Shown here: in pieces, positions 10,492 to 19,186 of the stretch
Position numbering within the stretch: the first letter of the stretch is position 1
How the letters are laid out: each line of letters starts with the position of its first letter
Assembly: GCA_903920435.1 (NCBI GenBank)
Contig: CAIXMB010000183.1
Span: 1-43,569, forward strand
From: an uncultured Actinomycetes bacterium
Lineage (GTDB): Bacteria; Actinomycetota; Actinomycetes; Actinomycetales; Microbacteriaceae
Direction of reading: 5' to 3'
DNA length: 43,569 nt
Notes under the pieces: generated by a model
What the model was told of the DNA's origin: nothing
Database searches by the model: none
The model's input: the letters and a program-made list of their open reading frames with translations, nothing else
Made by a program: the position numbers and the translations under genes

Positions 10492-11295
10492 ATGCAGGTT
10501 GTGACCATCACCGACCTCTCCGACGACCGGCTCGCCGACTACGCGAACCTTACCGACGTCGCCCTCCGCCGCCGCACCGAGCCCGAGGGCGGCCTGTACA
10601 TCGCCGAATCGGCCAAGGTCATCTCGCGCGCCCTCGCGGCCGGCCACCGGCCGAGATCCGTGCTCATGCTCGAGCGCTGGCTCGACGAGCTCGCGCCCCT
10701 GCTGGAGCCGTTCGACATCCCGGTGTTCGTCGGCGAGGGTCCGCTGCTCGAATCGCTCACCGGCTTCGACCTGCACCGCGGGGCACTCGCGTCGATGCAC
10801 AGGCCCGCGCTCGCGCCGGTAGCAGACCTCCTCAGGGATGCCCGCCGCGTCGTCGTGCTCGAGGACATCGTCGACCACACCAATGTCGGTGCCATCTTCC
10901 GCTCCGTCGCGGGTCTGGGCGCCGACGCGGTGCTCGTGACCCCGCGCTGTGCCGACCCGCTCTACCGGCGCAGCGTGCGCGTGAGCATGGGCACCGTGCT
11001 GCAGGTGCCGTGGACCCGGCTGCCCGACTGGCCGCTCGGGGCCGACGAGCTGCGCGCAGCGGGGTTCCATATCGCCGCCCTCGCCCTCGCTGACGACGCC
11101 GTGACACTCGACGAGTTCGCCGCCGACCCGCCCGAGCGCATCGCACTCGTGCTCGGCACCGAGGGTGATGGGCTCAGCGCCGCCGCGCTGCGGGCGGCCG
11201 ACACCGTCGTCACGATCCCGATGCTGCACGGCGTCGACTCGCTCAACGTCGCCGCCGCGAGCGCGGTGGGGATCTACACGCTCAGGGTGCGCTGA
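10492..11295 (+). CDS. TrmH/SpoU-family RNA 2'-O-ribose methyltransferase
   Basis: 267 residues. The C-terminal SPOUT domain has all three motifs: NVGAIFRSVAGLGADAVL, LVLGTEGDGLS and IPMLHGVDSLNVAAAS, which form the knotted SAM-binding fold. The N-terminal substrate-binding domain contains LYIAESAKVISRAL. It would methylate a ribose 2'-OH in rRNA or tRNA; which nucleotide cannot be said. GGAGG at 10481-10485 precedes the ATG. It overlaps the convergent APH gene by 14 bp. Confidence 0.92.
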   Translation: MQVVTITDLSDDRLADYANLTDVALRRRTEPEGGLYIAESAKVISRALAAGHRPRSVLMLERWLDELAPLLEPFDIPVFVGEGPLLESLTGFDLHRGALASMHRPALAPVADLLRDARRVVVLEDIVDHTNVGAIFRSVAGLGADAVLVTPRCADPLYRRSVRVSMGTVLQVPWTRLPDWPLGADELRAAGFHIAALALADDAVTLDEFAADPPERIALVLGTEGDGLSAAALRAADTVVTIPMLHGVDSLNVAAASAVGIYTLRVR

Positions 11296-12196
11296 CCCGC
11301 TGCCAGCTCCTTGCCTCGCGCAGAGCGGCGAGGGCGGCGCGGCCGTCCTGCTCGTCGAGGAACCAGCTGACGTTCAGCGCGGCGCGGGCGAAGCCCCAGC
11401 GGGCCGCCCGGTCGTAGTCGACGTCGGTGATGCCCGTGACGAGCCGTAGCTGGTCGGCGAGCACAGTCTCGGGGTGCGCCTGCGACCAGGGGCTGCCGAG
11501 CTGGCTCACCAGGGGCCACAGGTCGAACGCGGCATCCCCCCGCATCGGCTTGGGGTCGATGACGCGCCACCCCCGGTCGCTGCTGATGACGTTGCCCGGG
11601 TTGAAGTCGCCGTGCAGGAACGAGTCGCGCGGCGAGATCTCGAGCAGGGCCGCGAAGGTCTCGAGACCGGCCTCGAGCACGCCCCCGTTCTCGCCGAGGA
11701 GGGGCAGGTGCTGCCGCAAGCGCGAGAGCGCCTTGTCGAGGAAGGGCCGCATCGACTCCTGCAGCCGGGGGAGCCCCTCGGGAATCTGCCGCGTGGAGGT
11801 GACCTCGTAGAGGCGCGCGGCCGAGCGCAGCGCATCCTGCGCGGGCACCTGGTAGCGCAGCAGGGGGATGCCCGGCCGCACGTCCTCGAGGAGGAGGGCC
11901 CACGTCCACGCGTCCTGCCGCAGCACCCGGGGGGCGAGCGCGGGGCCCCAGCCCTCGAGCGCCACCGCCTCCCAGATGCCCTCGACGTGCGGGTACCCCA
12001 CCTTGAGCACGGCGGTGCCGCCGTCGTCGGTCGTCACGCGCAGCACCGAGGCCGCCTCACCGCCCACGAAGGCCTCACCGGCCGTCAGGTTCCAGCGTCT
12101 CAGCATCGTCGAGACGAGCTCGGCGGCCGCGGCATCCCACGCCGCCTTCGAGGGGTAGGCGTCGATCGCCGTCTCCTCGAACGGAACTGTCTGCAT
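11282..12196 (-). CDS. APH-type phosphotransferase (aminoglycoside/hydroxyurea phosphotransferase family)
   Basis: 304 residues with the kinase-like fold of the APH(6)/hydroxyurea phosphotransferase group. The catalytic loop is FLHGDFNPGN with D197, and the metal-binding aspartate is D214 in VIDPKPMRGDAAFD. The ATP-binding N lobe has VLKVGYPHVEG. Close relatives include streptomycin 6-kinase, but many chromosomal members have unknown small-molecule substrates, so antibiotic resistance should not be assumed. TAGTGT (12208-12203) ends 7 nt before the ATG. Confidence 0.85.
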   Translation of the reverse strand: MQTVPFEETAIDAYPSKAAWDAAAAELVSTMLRRWNLTAGEAFVGGEAASVLRVTTDDGGTAVLKVGYPHVEGIWEAVALEGWGPALAPRVLRQDAWTWALLLEDVRPGIPLLRYQVPAQDALRSAARLYEVTSTRQIPEGLPRLQESMRPFLDKALSRLRQHLPLLGENGGVLEAGLETFAALLEISPRDSFLHGDFNPGNVISSDRGWRVIDPKPMRGDAAFDLWPLVSQLGSPWSQAHPETVLADQLRLVTGITDVDYDRAARWGFARAALNVSWFLDEQDGRAALAALREARSWQRVSAP

Positions 12197-12234
12197 GCAC
12201 TGACACTAAACCTGCCTCGTTGTAGGCTCGCGCC

Positions 12235-13785
12235 ATGGCAGTCAAAGAAGACCCATCGCCCATCACCGAGCTCGGCGGCAAGGGGCTCGCGACCGGAACC
12301 CTCGGCCTGTTCGGCTCCACGGTCATCGGCCTCGCGTCCACGGCTCCCGTGTACTCGCTCGCGGCCACGCTCGGGTTCGTCGTGCTCGCCGTGGGGGCGC
12401 AGGCGCCCATCGCGTTCATCATCGCGTTCGTGCCCATGCTGCTCATCGCCTTCGCGTACCGCGAGCTGAACCGTGCGGTTCCGGACTGCGGTACGACCTT
12501 CACCTGGGCGACCAAGGCCTTCGGCCCCCGAGTCGGCTGGATGGGCGGGTGGGGCGTGGCCGTCGCCGGCATCGTGGTGCTCGCGAACCTCGCGCAGATC
12601 GGCGGCAAGTACTTCTGGCTGCTCGTCAACGCCGACCTCGCCGAGAACCCCGTCATCGTCACGGCGACGGGCGTCGTGTTCATCGCGCTCATGACCTTCA
12701 TCAGCTACCGCGGCACCGAGATCGGCGAGAAGCTGCAGAACGTGCTGCTGGGCATCCAGTACCTCGCACTGGGCATCTTCGTGGTCGCAGCGATCGTCGC
12801 CGTCGCCACGGGCACCGCCCCCGCCGGGGCAACCGCACCGGATATCTCGTGGTTCAACCCGTTCGCGTTCGAGTCGGCCTCGGGGTTCGTCGAGGCCATC
12901 CTGCTCGCCCTGTTCATCTACTGGGGCTGGGACACCTGCCTCGCCCTCAACGAGGAGACCAAGGACCCGCAGCGCACGCCCGGCCGCGCGGCGATCCTCT
13001 CCACCCTCATCCTGCTGGTCACCTACGTGGGCGTCACCGTCGCCGCCATGGCCTACGCGGGCCTCGGCTCGAGCGGGCTCGGCCTGGGCAACGAGAGCAA
13101 CGCCGAGGACGTCTTCTTCGCCCTCAAGGACGTACTGTTCGGGCCGTTCGCCTGGCTGCTGGTGATCGCGGTGCTCGTCTCCGCGGTGTCGTCGACGCAG
13201 ACCACGATCCTGCCCACGGCGCGCGGCACTCTCGCGATGGCCGCGTACAAGGCACTGCCGCGGCGGTTCGGGGTCGTGCACCCGAAGTACCACACCCCGG
13301 CCTTCTCGACGATCGTCATGGGCGTCGTCGCGACGGTCTTCTACGTGGGGCTCACGATCGTGAGCGAGGACTTCCTCTCCGACACGATCCTCTCGCTCGG
13401 CCTCGCTATCGCGTTCTACTACGCGATCACCGGGTACGCGTGCGTGTGGTTCTTCCGCCGTGAGCTGTTCAGTTCCGTGCACAACGTCTTCTTCAAGTTC
13501 CTGTTCCCGCTGCTCGGGGCGCTCATGCTCACCGCCGCGTTCGTGTTCTCCGCGATCGACATGTTCAACCCGGACTACGGCTACACCGTGCTGTTCGGGG
13601 TGGGCGGAGTGTTCGTCGTCGGCATCGGCTCGCTCGCCGTCGGCGTCGTGCTCATGATCGTGTGGTCGTTCTTCCGCGGGTCGAAGCCGTTCTTCCGCGG
13701 CGAGTCACTCAACGAGTCGACCGAGGTGCTGGTGCCCGAGGAATCGGTGCCGGTGCGCCGCTCGGTCGATGGAGGGCTCGCTTAG
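12235..13785 (+). CDS. APC-family amino acid permease
   Basis: 516 residues with about 12 hydrophobic segments. The opening GTLGLFGSTVIGLASTAPVY is the APC helix-1 region with its unwound glycine-rich substrate site, and ELNRAVPDCGTTFTWATKAFG is the conserved first loop. It should import or exchange an amino acid or amine at the cytoplasmic membrane; the substrate is unknown. TAGGCT (12223-12228) ends 7 nt before the ATG, so the message is probably leaderless. It is divergent from the APH gene 38 bp away. Confidence 0.92.
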   Translation: MAVKEDPSPITELGGKGLATGTLGLFGSTVIGLASTAPVYSLAATLGFVVLAVGAQAPIAFIIAFVPMLLIAFAYRELNRAVPDCGTTFTWATKAFGPRVGWMGGWGVAVAGIVVLANLAQIGGKYFWLLVNADLAENPVIVTATGVVFIALMTFISYRGTEIGEKLQNVLLGIQYLALGIFVVAAIVAVATGTAPAGATAPDISWFNPFAFESASGFVEAILLALFIYWGWDTCLALNEETKDPQRTPGRAAILSTLILLVTYVGVTVAAMAYAGLGSSGLGLGNESNAEDVFFALKDVLFGPFAWLLVIAVLVSAVSSTQTTILPTARGTLAMAAYKALPRRFGVVHPKYHTPAFSTIVMGVVATVFYVGLTIVSEDFLSDTILSLGLAIAFYYAITGYACVWFFRRELFSSVHNVFFKFLFPLLGALMLTAAFVFSAIDMFNPDYGYTVLFGVGGVFVVGIGSLAVGVVLMIVWSFFRGSKPFFRGESLNESTEVLVPEESVPVRRSVDGGLA

Positions 13786-13809
13786 GCTGCGGTGCTTATG
13801 CTTTAGGGC

Positions 13810-15036
13810 GTGCCGCTGACTCGACGCCAGATCTACCGACGTCGCCGCATCGCCGTGTTCGGCGGTGGGCTCGTCGCGCTCGCCACCGCGTTCTACCTGC
13901 CGCTCACGCTGCTCGCCCCGCTGCAGGCCGTCGAGCCCGCGGTGGCGGCCTACACGCCGCCCGCCGCAGTGCAGCCCGCCGTCACCTTCCCGGCCTACGG
14001 GGCCTCGGGAGTGGGCGCCGTCGGCTACCCGGGGGTGCTCGCGAGCGCGGGATCGACGGATGCCCTGCCCATCGCCTCCATCTCGAAGATCATCACGGCG
14101 CTCGTCGTGCTCGACGCCCATCCGCTGGCACTGGGGGAGCAGGGTCCCGACATCACCTTCGGCGATGTCGATCAGGGCTTCTACGACGCCCAGCTCGCCG
14201 ATGGCGGGGTCGTCGAGTCGGTGTATCCGGGCATGGTCATGTCGCAGCGCAATGCCATGAACGTCATGCTCATGGAGTCGGCGAACAACTACGCCGAGTC
14301 GCTCGCGACGTGGGGCTACGGCTCCGAGTCGGCATTCATCTCCGCGGCCGCGACCTGGCTCGCCGCGCACGGGCTCACGAGCACGAGCATCGAGGAACCG
14401 ACCGGGGTCTCGCCGGGCAACCGCAGCACTGTCGCAGATCTCATCGAGCTCGCGAAACTCGCCGAGGCGAACCCGGTGATCGCCGAGATCGTCTCGACCC
14501 AGGTCATGGACGTGCCCGAGATCGGCACCATCGAGAACCGCAACGGCCTGCTGGGCGTCGACGGGGTCGACGGTATCAAGACGGGCACCCTCGACGAGGC
14601 CGGCTCGTGCCTGCTGTTCTCGCAGGAGCACACGGTCGGCACCACCACCATCACCGTGGTGGGCGTCGTGCTCGGCGGGCCCGACCACGACACGATCGAC
14701 GCCGCGATCCGCTCCCTGCTCGCCGAGGTCGACGCGGGGTTCACCGAGGTCCCACTCGCCACGAAGGGCCAGGTGTACGCGAACTACACGACAGCGTGGG
14801 GGGATGCCGCGACCGCCGTCGCCGCCGAGGACGCGTCGATCGCGGTGTGGTCGGCGACCCCCGTGACCGCGGCGATCGACGTCGACCCGCTCCATCTCGC
14901 CGCGGTCGGCTCGGATGTCGGCGCCGTCACCTTCACCGTCGGAACACGCACGGTCACCGTGCCGCTCACCCTCTCGGCGACCATCGACGACCCCGGTCCG
15001 TGGTGGCGGCTGACGAATCCCGGCGAACTCTTTTAG
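13810..15036 (+). CDS. D-alanyl-D-alanine carboxypeptidase (peptidase S11)
   Basis: 408 residues. An Arg-rich N terminus and a hydrophobic segment (about residues 15-38) act as signal anchor, placing the enzyme outside the membrane. The penicillin-binding motifs are all present: SISK (S90, K93), SANN and KTGT. It would trim the terminal D-Ala from peptidoglycan stem peptides. The C-terminal 130 residues are a beta-rich extension ending near PWWRLTNPGELF. GTG is the start: TATGCT (13797-13802) ends 8 nt upstream and no Shine-Dalgarno is seen. Confidence 0.9.
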   Translation: MPLTRRQIYRRRRIAVFGGGLVALATAFYLPLTLLAPLQAVEPAVAAYTPPAAVQPAVTFPAYGASGVGAVGYPGVLASAGSTDALPIASISKIITALVVLDAHPLALGEQGPDITFGDVDQGFYDAQLADGGVVESVYPGMVMSQRNAMNVMLMESANNYAESLATWGYGSESAFISAAATWLAAHGLTSTSIEEPTGVSPGNRSTVADLIELAKLAEANPVIAEIVSTQVMDVPEIGTIENRNGLLGVDGVDGIKTGTLDEAGSCLLFSQEHTVGTTTITVVGVVLGGPDHDTIDAAIRSLLAEVDAGFTEVPLATKGQVYANYTTAWGDAATAVAAEDASIAVWSATPVTAAIDVDPLHLAAVGSDVGAVTFTVGTRTVTVPLTLSATIDDPGPWWRLTNPGELF

Positions 15037-15146
15037 ATGTTCGAGCAAGTCGCGGGCCGTTCACAGGCTCGCCCGCTACGCTTGCCGTATCTCGAGCACC
15101 TGCTCACCCGCTGTGGCTGTGAAGTCATCCGACCCGTTAGGGCCAC

Positions 15147-16244
15147 GTGACTACTGCTGCTGCCGAACCTACCCGCATCATCAAGACGGGTAACCGCGGA
15201 CTGGGCAATCCCCTCTCGGAGTTCTCGGCGCTGCTGCACACGGTGCGTGATGCGGGGCTCCTCCGCCGGCGCAAGCGGTTCTACGCGATCACGTTCGGCG
15301 TCATCACCACGGCCATGGTCGCGGCCTGGTTCGGCTTCGCGCTGCTGCACGACACGTGGTACCTGCTGCTGATCGCCGCGGTACTCGGCATCATCTTCAC
15401 CCAGTACGCCTTCATGGCCCACGAGCTCGCCCACCGCCAGGTGTTCGAGTCGGGCAAGGCAAACGACTTCGGCGGCCGCATCATGGCCGACCTCCTGGTG
15501 GGCATCAGCTACTCGTGGTGGATGACCAAGCACACGCGCCACCACGGCAACCCGAACACCGTGAGCAAAGACCCGGACATCGAGACCGACTTCATCATCT
15601 TCCAGGCCGAGGAGGCCAAGGGCCTCACCGGCCTGACGAAGTGGCTCGCCAACAAGCAGGGCTACTTGTTCTTCCCCGTGCTGCTGCTCGAGGGCATCAA
15701 CCTGCACCGCCACGCCTTCATCACCGTGTTCTCCAAGGGCAAGGTCGACAAGCGCGCCCTCGAGATCGTGCTGCTCGCCGTGCGCAACATCGTGTACATC
15801 TCGGTGCTGTTCACCTTCATGCCGCTCGGCATGGCGTTCGCCTTCCTGGGCGTCCAGCTCGCGATCTTCGGCCTCTACATGGGTGCGTCGTTCGCGCCCA
15901 ACCACATCGGCATGCCGATCCTGCCGAAGGGATCGAAGGTCGACTTCCTGCGCCGCCAGGTGCTCACCAGCCGCAACATCCGCGGTGGGCACGTCATGAA
16001 CCACTTCATGGGCGGCCTCAACTACCAGGTCGAGCACCACCTCTTCCCGAGCATGGCGCGGCCGAACCTGCGCCGCGCGGGGGAGATCACCAAGGAGTAC
16101 TGCGAGGCCAAGGGCATCGAGTACACCGAGGTCGGCCTCACCTCCGCCTACGGAACCGTCGTGCGTTACCTCAACGAGGTCGGGCGCTCGACCGACCCGT
16201 TCGACTGCCCCGCAGCCGGGCGCACGGGCTACGCCGGGATCTGA
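15147..16244 (+). CDS. Membrane fatty acid desaturase
   Basis: 365 residues, an integral-membrane di-iron desaturase. The three histidine boxes are HELAHR, HTRHHGNPN and QVEHHLFPSM; four hydrophobic segments flank them. It introduces a cis double bond into acyl chains for membrane fluidity; regioselectivity is not readable from sequence. The GTG start at 15147 gives VTTAAAEPTRIIKTG; no Shine-Dalgarno is obvious. The 110-bp region before it (15037-15146) holds a weak GCGGGC/GCCCGC hairpin (15052-15076) and otherwise nothing I can name. The stop codon sits in the loop of a terminator-like hairpin. Confidence 0.93.
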   Translation: MTTAAAEPTRIIKTGNRGLGNPLSEFSALLHTVRDAGLLRRRKRFYAITFGVITTAMVAAWFGFALLHDTWYLLLIAAVLGIIFTQYAFMAHELAHRQVFESGKANDFGGRIMADLLVGISYSWWMTKHTRHHGNPNTVSKDPDIETDFIIFQAEEAKGLTGLTKWLANKQGYLFFPVLLLEGINLHRHAFITVFSKGKVDKRALEIVLLAVRNIVYISVLFTFMPLGMAFAFLGVQLAIFGLYMGASFAPNHIGMPILPKGSKVDFLRRQVLTSRNIRGGHVMNHFMGGLNYQVEHHLFPSMARPNLRRAGEITKEYCEAKGIEYTEVGLTSAYGTVVRYLNEVGRSTDPFDCPAAGRTGYAGI

Positions 16245-16253
16245 TCCCGGCGT
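16231..16253. terminator. Bidirectional hairpin between convergent desaturase and SGNH genes
   Basis: ACGCCGGG (16231-16238) pairs perfectly with CCCGGCGT (16246-16253) around the 7-nt loop ATCTGAT, which contains the desaturase TGA (16242-16244). No T tract follows. Position between convergent genes suggests a shared terminator. Confidence 0.55.
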
Positions 16254-16260
16254 CGCTCGA

Positions 16261-17028
16261 TCACCGGTCGAATGCCGGTCGCTTGGGCGTGATGTTGTCG
16301 CCCGACGACTGGTGGCGCACGCGCCGCAGCACCCACGGCACGAGGTACTCCCGCGCCCAGCCGATGTCTTCCGCACGCGCCTGGCGCCAGCGCCGGGGCG
16401 GCAGCGGCTCCGGGTTGTAGGGCTCGAGCGCGTGATCGATGTTGAGCGCATCGAGCACCATCGCCGCGATCGTGTTGTGACCGATGGGGGAGAAGTGCAG
16501 GCGGTCGGGAGCCCACATCCGTGGGTCTGCCAGCTCGCGCAACGCCCACATGTCGGCGACGATGCAGTCGTGCCGCTGCGCTATCGCGCGCAGGTTCTCG
16601 TTGTAGATCGCGACCTTGCCGCGCACGCGGCCGAGCACCGGGGTCATGCCGATGTCCGGGCCGTTGAACATGACGACCGTCGCCCCGTCGCTGCGCAGGC
16701 GCTCGATCATCGACTCGAAGCGGCGTGACACGTCGTCGGCGTCCGTGCCGGGGCGGATGATGTCGTTGCCGCCCGCTGAGACGGTGATCAGGTCGGGCTT
16801 GAGCTCGAGCGCGGCGTCAACCTGTTCGTCGGAGATCTGCTGCAGGAGCCGCCCGCGGATCGCGAGGTTCGCGTAGGCGAAGTCGTCGGTCTGCGCGGCG
16901 AGCACCTCGGCGACGCGATCCGCCCAGCCGCGGTGCCCGCCCGGGCTCTGGGGCTCGGGGTCGCCGATGCCCTCCGTGAACGAATCGCCGATCGCGACGT
17001 ACCTGCTCCAGGGATGCTGCTGTGCCAT
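16261..17028 (-). CDS. SGNH/GDSL hydrolase
   Basis: 255 residues. Block I is YVAIGDSFTEGIGD with the nucleophilic serine, block II glycine is in NLAIRGR, block III is SAGGNDI and block V is DRLHFSPIGHN with the catalytic Asp-His pair. The enzyme should be an esterase or lipase acting on a small ester; no signal peptide is visible, so it is probably cytosolic. The start is supported by AATGCT (17040-17035) ending 7 nt before the ATG. Confidence 0.92.
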   Translation of the reverse strand: MAQQHPWSRYVAIGDSFTEGIGDPEPQSPGGHRGWADRVAEVLAAQTDDFAYANLAIRGRLLQQISDEQVDAALELKPDLITVSAGGNDIIRPGTDADDVSRRFESMIERLRSDGATVVMFNGPDIGMTPVLGRVRGKVAIYNENLRAIAQRHDCIVADMWALRELADPRMWAPDRLHFSPIGHNTIAAMVLDALNIDHALEPYNPEPLPPRRWRQARAEDIGWAREYLVPWVLRRVRHQSSGDNITPKRPAFDR

Positions 17029-17174
17029 GCCTCAAGCATTACTCACGCGATGCCCGCGCAACTACCAGACACGGCGCGCAACGGCAAGGGGCAGTCACGC
17101 ACCGGGCCCCCGTGGTTGTGTTGACGAGGCGCCGAGACCCGGTGCCGCAGTAAATGACCGACTGGGAGGTCGTC

Positions 17175-17441
17175 ATGGGAATCATCGGCTGGATCGTACT
17201 TGGACTTGTTGCCGGCGCCATCGCGAAGGCAATCCTGCCGGGCACTCAGGGTGGCGGATGGATCATCACGCTCGTCCTCGGTGTCGTGGGCGCCCTTCTG
17301 GGTGGCTTCATCGGCAGCGCCGTCTTCGGCATCGGCCTGGAGGGCTTCTTCTCCATTCAGACCTGGCTGCTCGCCATCGGAGGCGCCATCGTGGTGCTCC
17401 TGATCTACGGGCTCGTCACGCGCGGCAGTCGTCGGGCGTAA
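17175..17441 (+). CDS. GlsB/YeaQ/YmgE-family small membrane protein (copy 1)
   Basis: 88 residues, three hydrophobic glycine-rich segments: GIIGWIVLGLVAGAIAKAIL, IITLVLGVVGALLGGFIGSA and a C-terminal TM ending LVTRGSRRA. This transglycosylase-associated/stress-response family is of unknown biochemical role. The ATG at 17175 is chosen over 17154 because GGGAGG (17164-17169) lies just before it. It is followed by a terminator and then by a paralog, so the two are separate transcription units. Confidence 0.88.
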   Translation: MGIIGWIVLGLVAGAIAKAILPGTQGGGWIITLVLGVVGALLGGFIGSAVFGIGLEGFFSIQTWLLAIGGAIVVLLIYGLVTRGSRRA

Positions 17442-17456
17442 CTCCTCGACTCACGG

Positions 17457-17486
17457 AAGGGCGGCGTGCTTCGGCAGGCCGCCCTT
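17457..17486 (+). terminator. Terminator between the two GlsB-type genes
   Basis: AAGGGCGGC (17457-17465) pairs with GCCGCCCTT (17478-17486); inside it TGC-TTCG-GCA forms a second stem with one G:G mismatch between. The stem plus UUCG-type loop sits 16 bp after the stop. Confidence 0.85.
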
Positions 17487-17574
17487 CTACTGTTGCCGGG
17501 GGCGCCCGTACTGCCACACTGGGCCTGCACGTCGCAGTCGCGTGTGCATAACCATCACCCCTGGAGTATCCGAC

Positions 17575-17838
17575 ATGGGATTCATACCGTTCCTGATCCT
17601 CGGCATCATTGCCGGCGTCATCGCCAAGCTCGTCCTTCGCCAGAAGGTCGGCTGGTTCCTGACGATCATCCTGGGCGTGCTCGGCGCCATGCTCGGCGGC
17701 TGGGTCTCGGGCTTCTTCTTCCCCGACCTCTACGGCGATAACGGGTTCTGGTCGATCACGTCGTGGCTCTTCGCCATCGGCGGGGCGATCATCGTGCTGC
17801 TGGTCTTCGGCCTCATCTTCCGCCGCCGCCGCGCGTAG
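17575..17838 (+). CDS. GlsB/YeaQ/YmgE-family small membrane protein (copy 2)
   Basis: 87 residues with the same three-segment plan as the upstream gene: GFIPFLILGIIAGVIAKLVL, then FLTIILGVLGAMLGGWVSGF, then a final TM ending LIFRRRRA. It differs from copy 1 enough to be an old duplication. GGAG at 17562-17565 precedes ATG 17575, which is preferred over the in-frame ATG 17542. Role unknown beyond membrane stress association of the family. Confidence 0.88.
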   Translation: MGFIPFLILGIIAGVIAKLVLRQKVGWFLTIILGVLGAMLGGWVSGFFFPDLYGDNGFWSITSWLFAIGGAIIVLLVFGLIFRRRRA

Positions 17839-17848
17839 TGGCACCTCG

Positions 17849-17874
17849 GGCGGGCGCTCCTCGGGGCGCCCGCC
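17849..17874 (+). terminator. Terminator after second GlsB-type gene
   Basis: GGCGGGCGC (17849-17857) pairs with GCGCCCGCC (17866-17874) around an 8-nt loop, and TTT follows at 17875-17877. It lies 10 bp after the stop and before dinB. Confidence 0.85.
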
Positions 17875-17904
17875 TTTGTCATGCCCGGGTGGGAGGATTG
17901 GCGC

Positions 17905-19152
17905 ATGGGCAAGCAGGACGGCACGGGGCGCCACGTCACTCCGGCCGGCGTCGACGACAGCACGGCGACGATCCTGCACGTCGACATGGATGCGTTCTTC
18001 GCCTCCGTGGAGCTGCTCGATCATCCTGAGCTCAAGGGCAAGCCCGTCATCGTCGGCCACCGCTCCGCCCGCTCGATCGTCACCGCCGCGACGTACGAGG
18101 CTCGCAAGTTCGGGGTCAACTCCGCGCTGCCCATGTCGATAGCGCTGCGGCGCTGCCCCGACGCGATCGTGCTCGAGCCGCACTTCGAGCGGTACCAGCA
18201 CTTCTCCTCGATGGTCATGCAGATCTTCGACGAGGTCACCCCGATCGTGGAGCGACTCGGCATCGACGAGGCCTTCCTCGATGTGGCCGGTGCGCGCACG
18301 GTGTTCGGCTCGCCGCTGCGGGTCGCCGAGCTCATCCGCAGCCGCGTGCGGGCCGAGACGGGCCTCATCTGCTCGGTGGGCGCCGCCTCCACCAAGTTCG
18401 TCGCGAAGCTCGCCTCCGGCCTCTCCAAGCCCGACGGATTGCTCGTGGTGCCCGCCGATCAGACCATCGCCCTTCTGCATCCCCTTCCCATCGCCAAGCT
18501 GTGGGGCGTCGGGGGCAAGACCGAGGAGGTGCTGCGCGGTCGCGGCCTGCACACCATCGGCGACATCGCGCACGCCTCGCGCGACACCCTGCTGCGCGCC
18601 GTGGGCGAGGCGGGCGCCGACCGGCTGCACGACCTCTCCTGGGGCATCGACCCGCGCCGCGTGCACACCCGTGCTGAGGAGAAGAGCGTCGGCCACGAGA
18701 TGACCTTCGAGACGAACATCACCGACCCCACGGTCATCCGGGCCGAGCTGTTGCGCATGTCGAACATGGTCGCCGTGCGACTGCGGAAGGCGAACCTCGT
18801 CGGGCGCACCGTCGTACTCAAACTGCGGTTCGGCGACTTCACGACGATCACGCGCTCGCGCACGATCGCCGAGCCCACCGACCTCGGCAGGAAGATCTAC
18901 GAGGAGGTACGCGAGATCTACGAGGCACTCGGCAAGCAGGACGCCCCGATCCGACTCGTCGGGGTGCGCGCAGAGCAACTGCAAGACACGGCCTCCACCC
19001 AGTTCGGCCTGTGGGACGAGTCCGAGGGCTGGCGCGAGGCGGAGGATGTCATGGATGCCGCGAGCGCCAAGTTCGGGCGCGGTGCCGTGAAGCCCGCTCG
19101 CCTGCTCGGCCACAACGGGTACGAACGTCCGCGGATGGGCCAGCGCGACTGA
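17905..19152 (+). CDS. dinB: DNA polymerase IV (Y family)
   Basis: 415 residues, an intact translesion polymerase. The catalytic acidic residues are in HVDMDAFFASVE and RLGIDEAFLDVAG; the KFVAKLASGLSKPDG and GVGGKTEEVLRGRG thumb (helix-hairpin-helix) regions and the little-finger domain follow. TQFGLW near residue 367 resembles a beta-clamp-binding QxxLW/F motif. The frame opens at 17881, but GGGAGG at 17891-17896 fits the ATG at 17905. I see no LexA box upstream, unlike the imuA' operon. The catalytically competent enzyme contrasts with ImuB in this window. Confidence 0.95.
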   Translation: MGKQDGTGRHVTPAGVDDSTATILHVDMDAFFASVELLDHPELKGKPVIVGHRSARSIVTAATYEARKFGVNSALPMSIALRRCPDAIVLEPHFERYQHFSSMVMQIFDEVTPIVERLGIDEAFLDVAGARTVFGSPLRVAELIRSRVRAETGLICSVGAASTKFVAKLASGLSKPDGLLVVPADQTIALLHPLPIAKLWGVGGKTEEVLRGRGLHTIGDIAHASRDTLLRAVGEAGADRLHDLSWGIDPRRVHTRAEEKSVGHEMTFETNITDPTVIRAELLRMSNMVAVRLRKANLVGRTVVLKLRFGDFTTITRSRTIAEPTDLGRKIYEEVREIYEALGKQDAPIRLVGVRAEQLQDTASTQFGLWDESEGWREAEDVMDAASAKFGRGAVKPARLLGHNGYERPRMGQRD

Positions 19153-19186
19153 TCGGTGTCAGCGGGCTCGGGTAAAGTTCCATCAA

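Noticed and set aside
11282-12196. Acquired aminoglycoside resistance gene
   Set aside because: The gene has the same codon use as its neighbours, sits without mobile elements, and the family has many chromosomal members with other substrates.
15052-15076. GCGGGC/GCCCGC hairpin before the desaturase as a terminator
   Set aside because: Only 6 bp of stem with a 13-nt loop and no T run; could occur by chance at this GC content.
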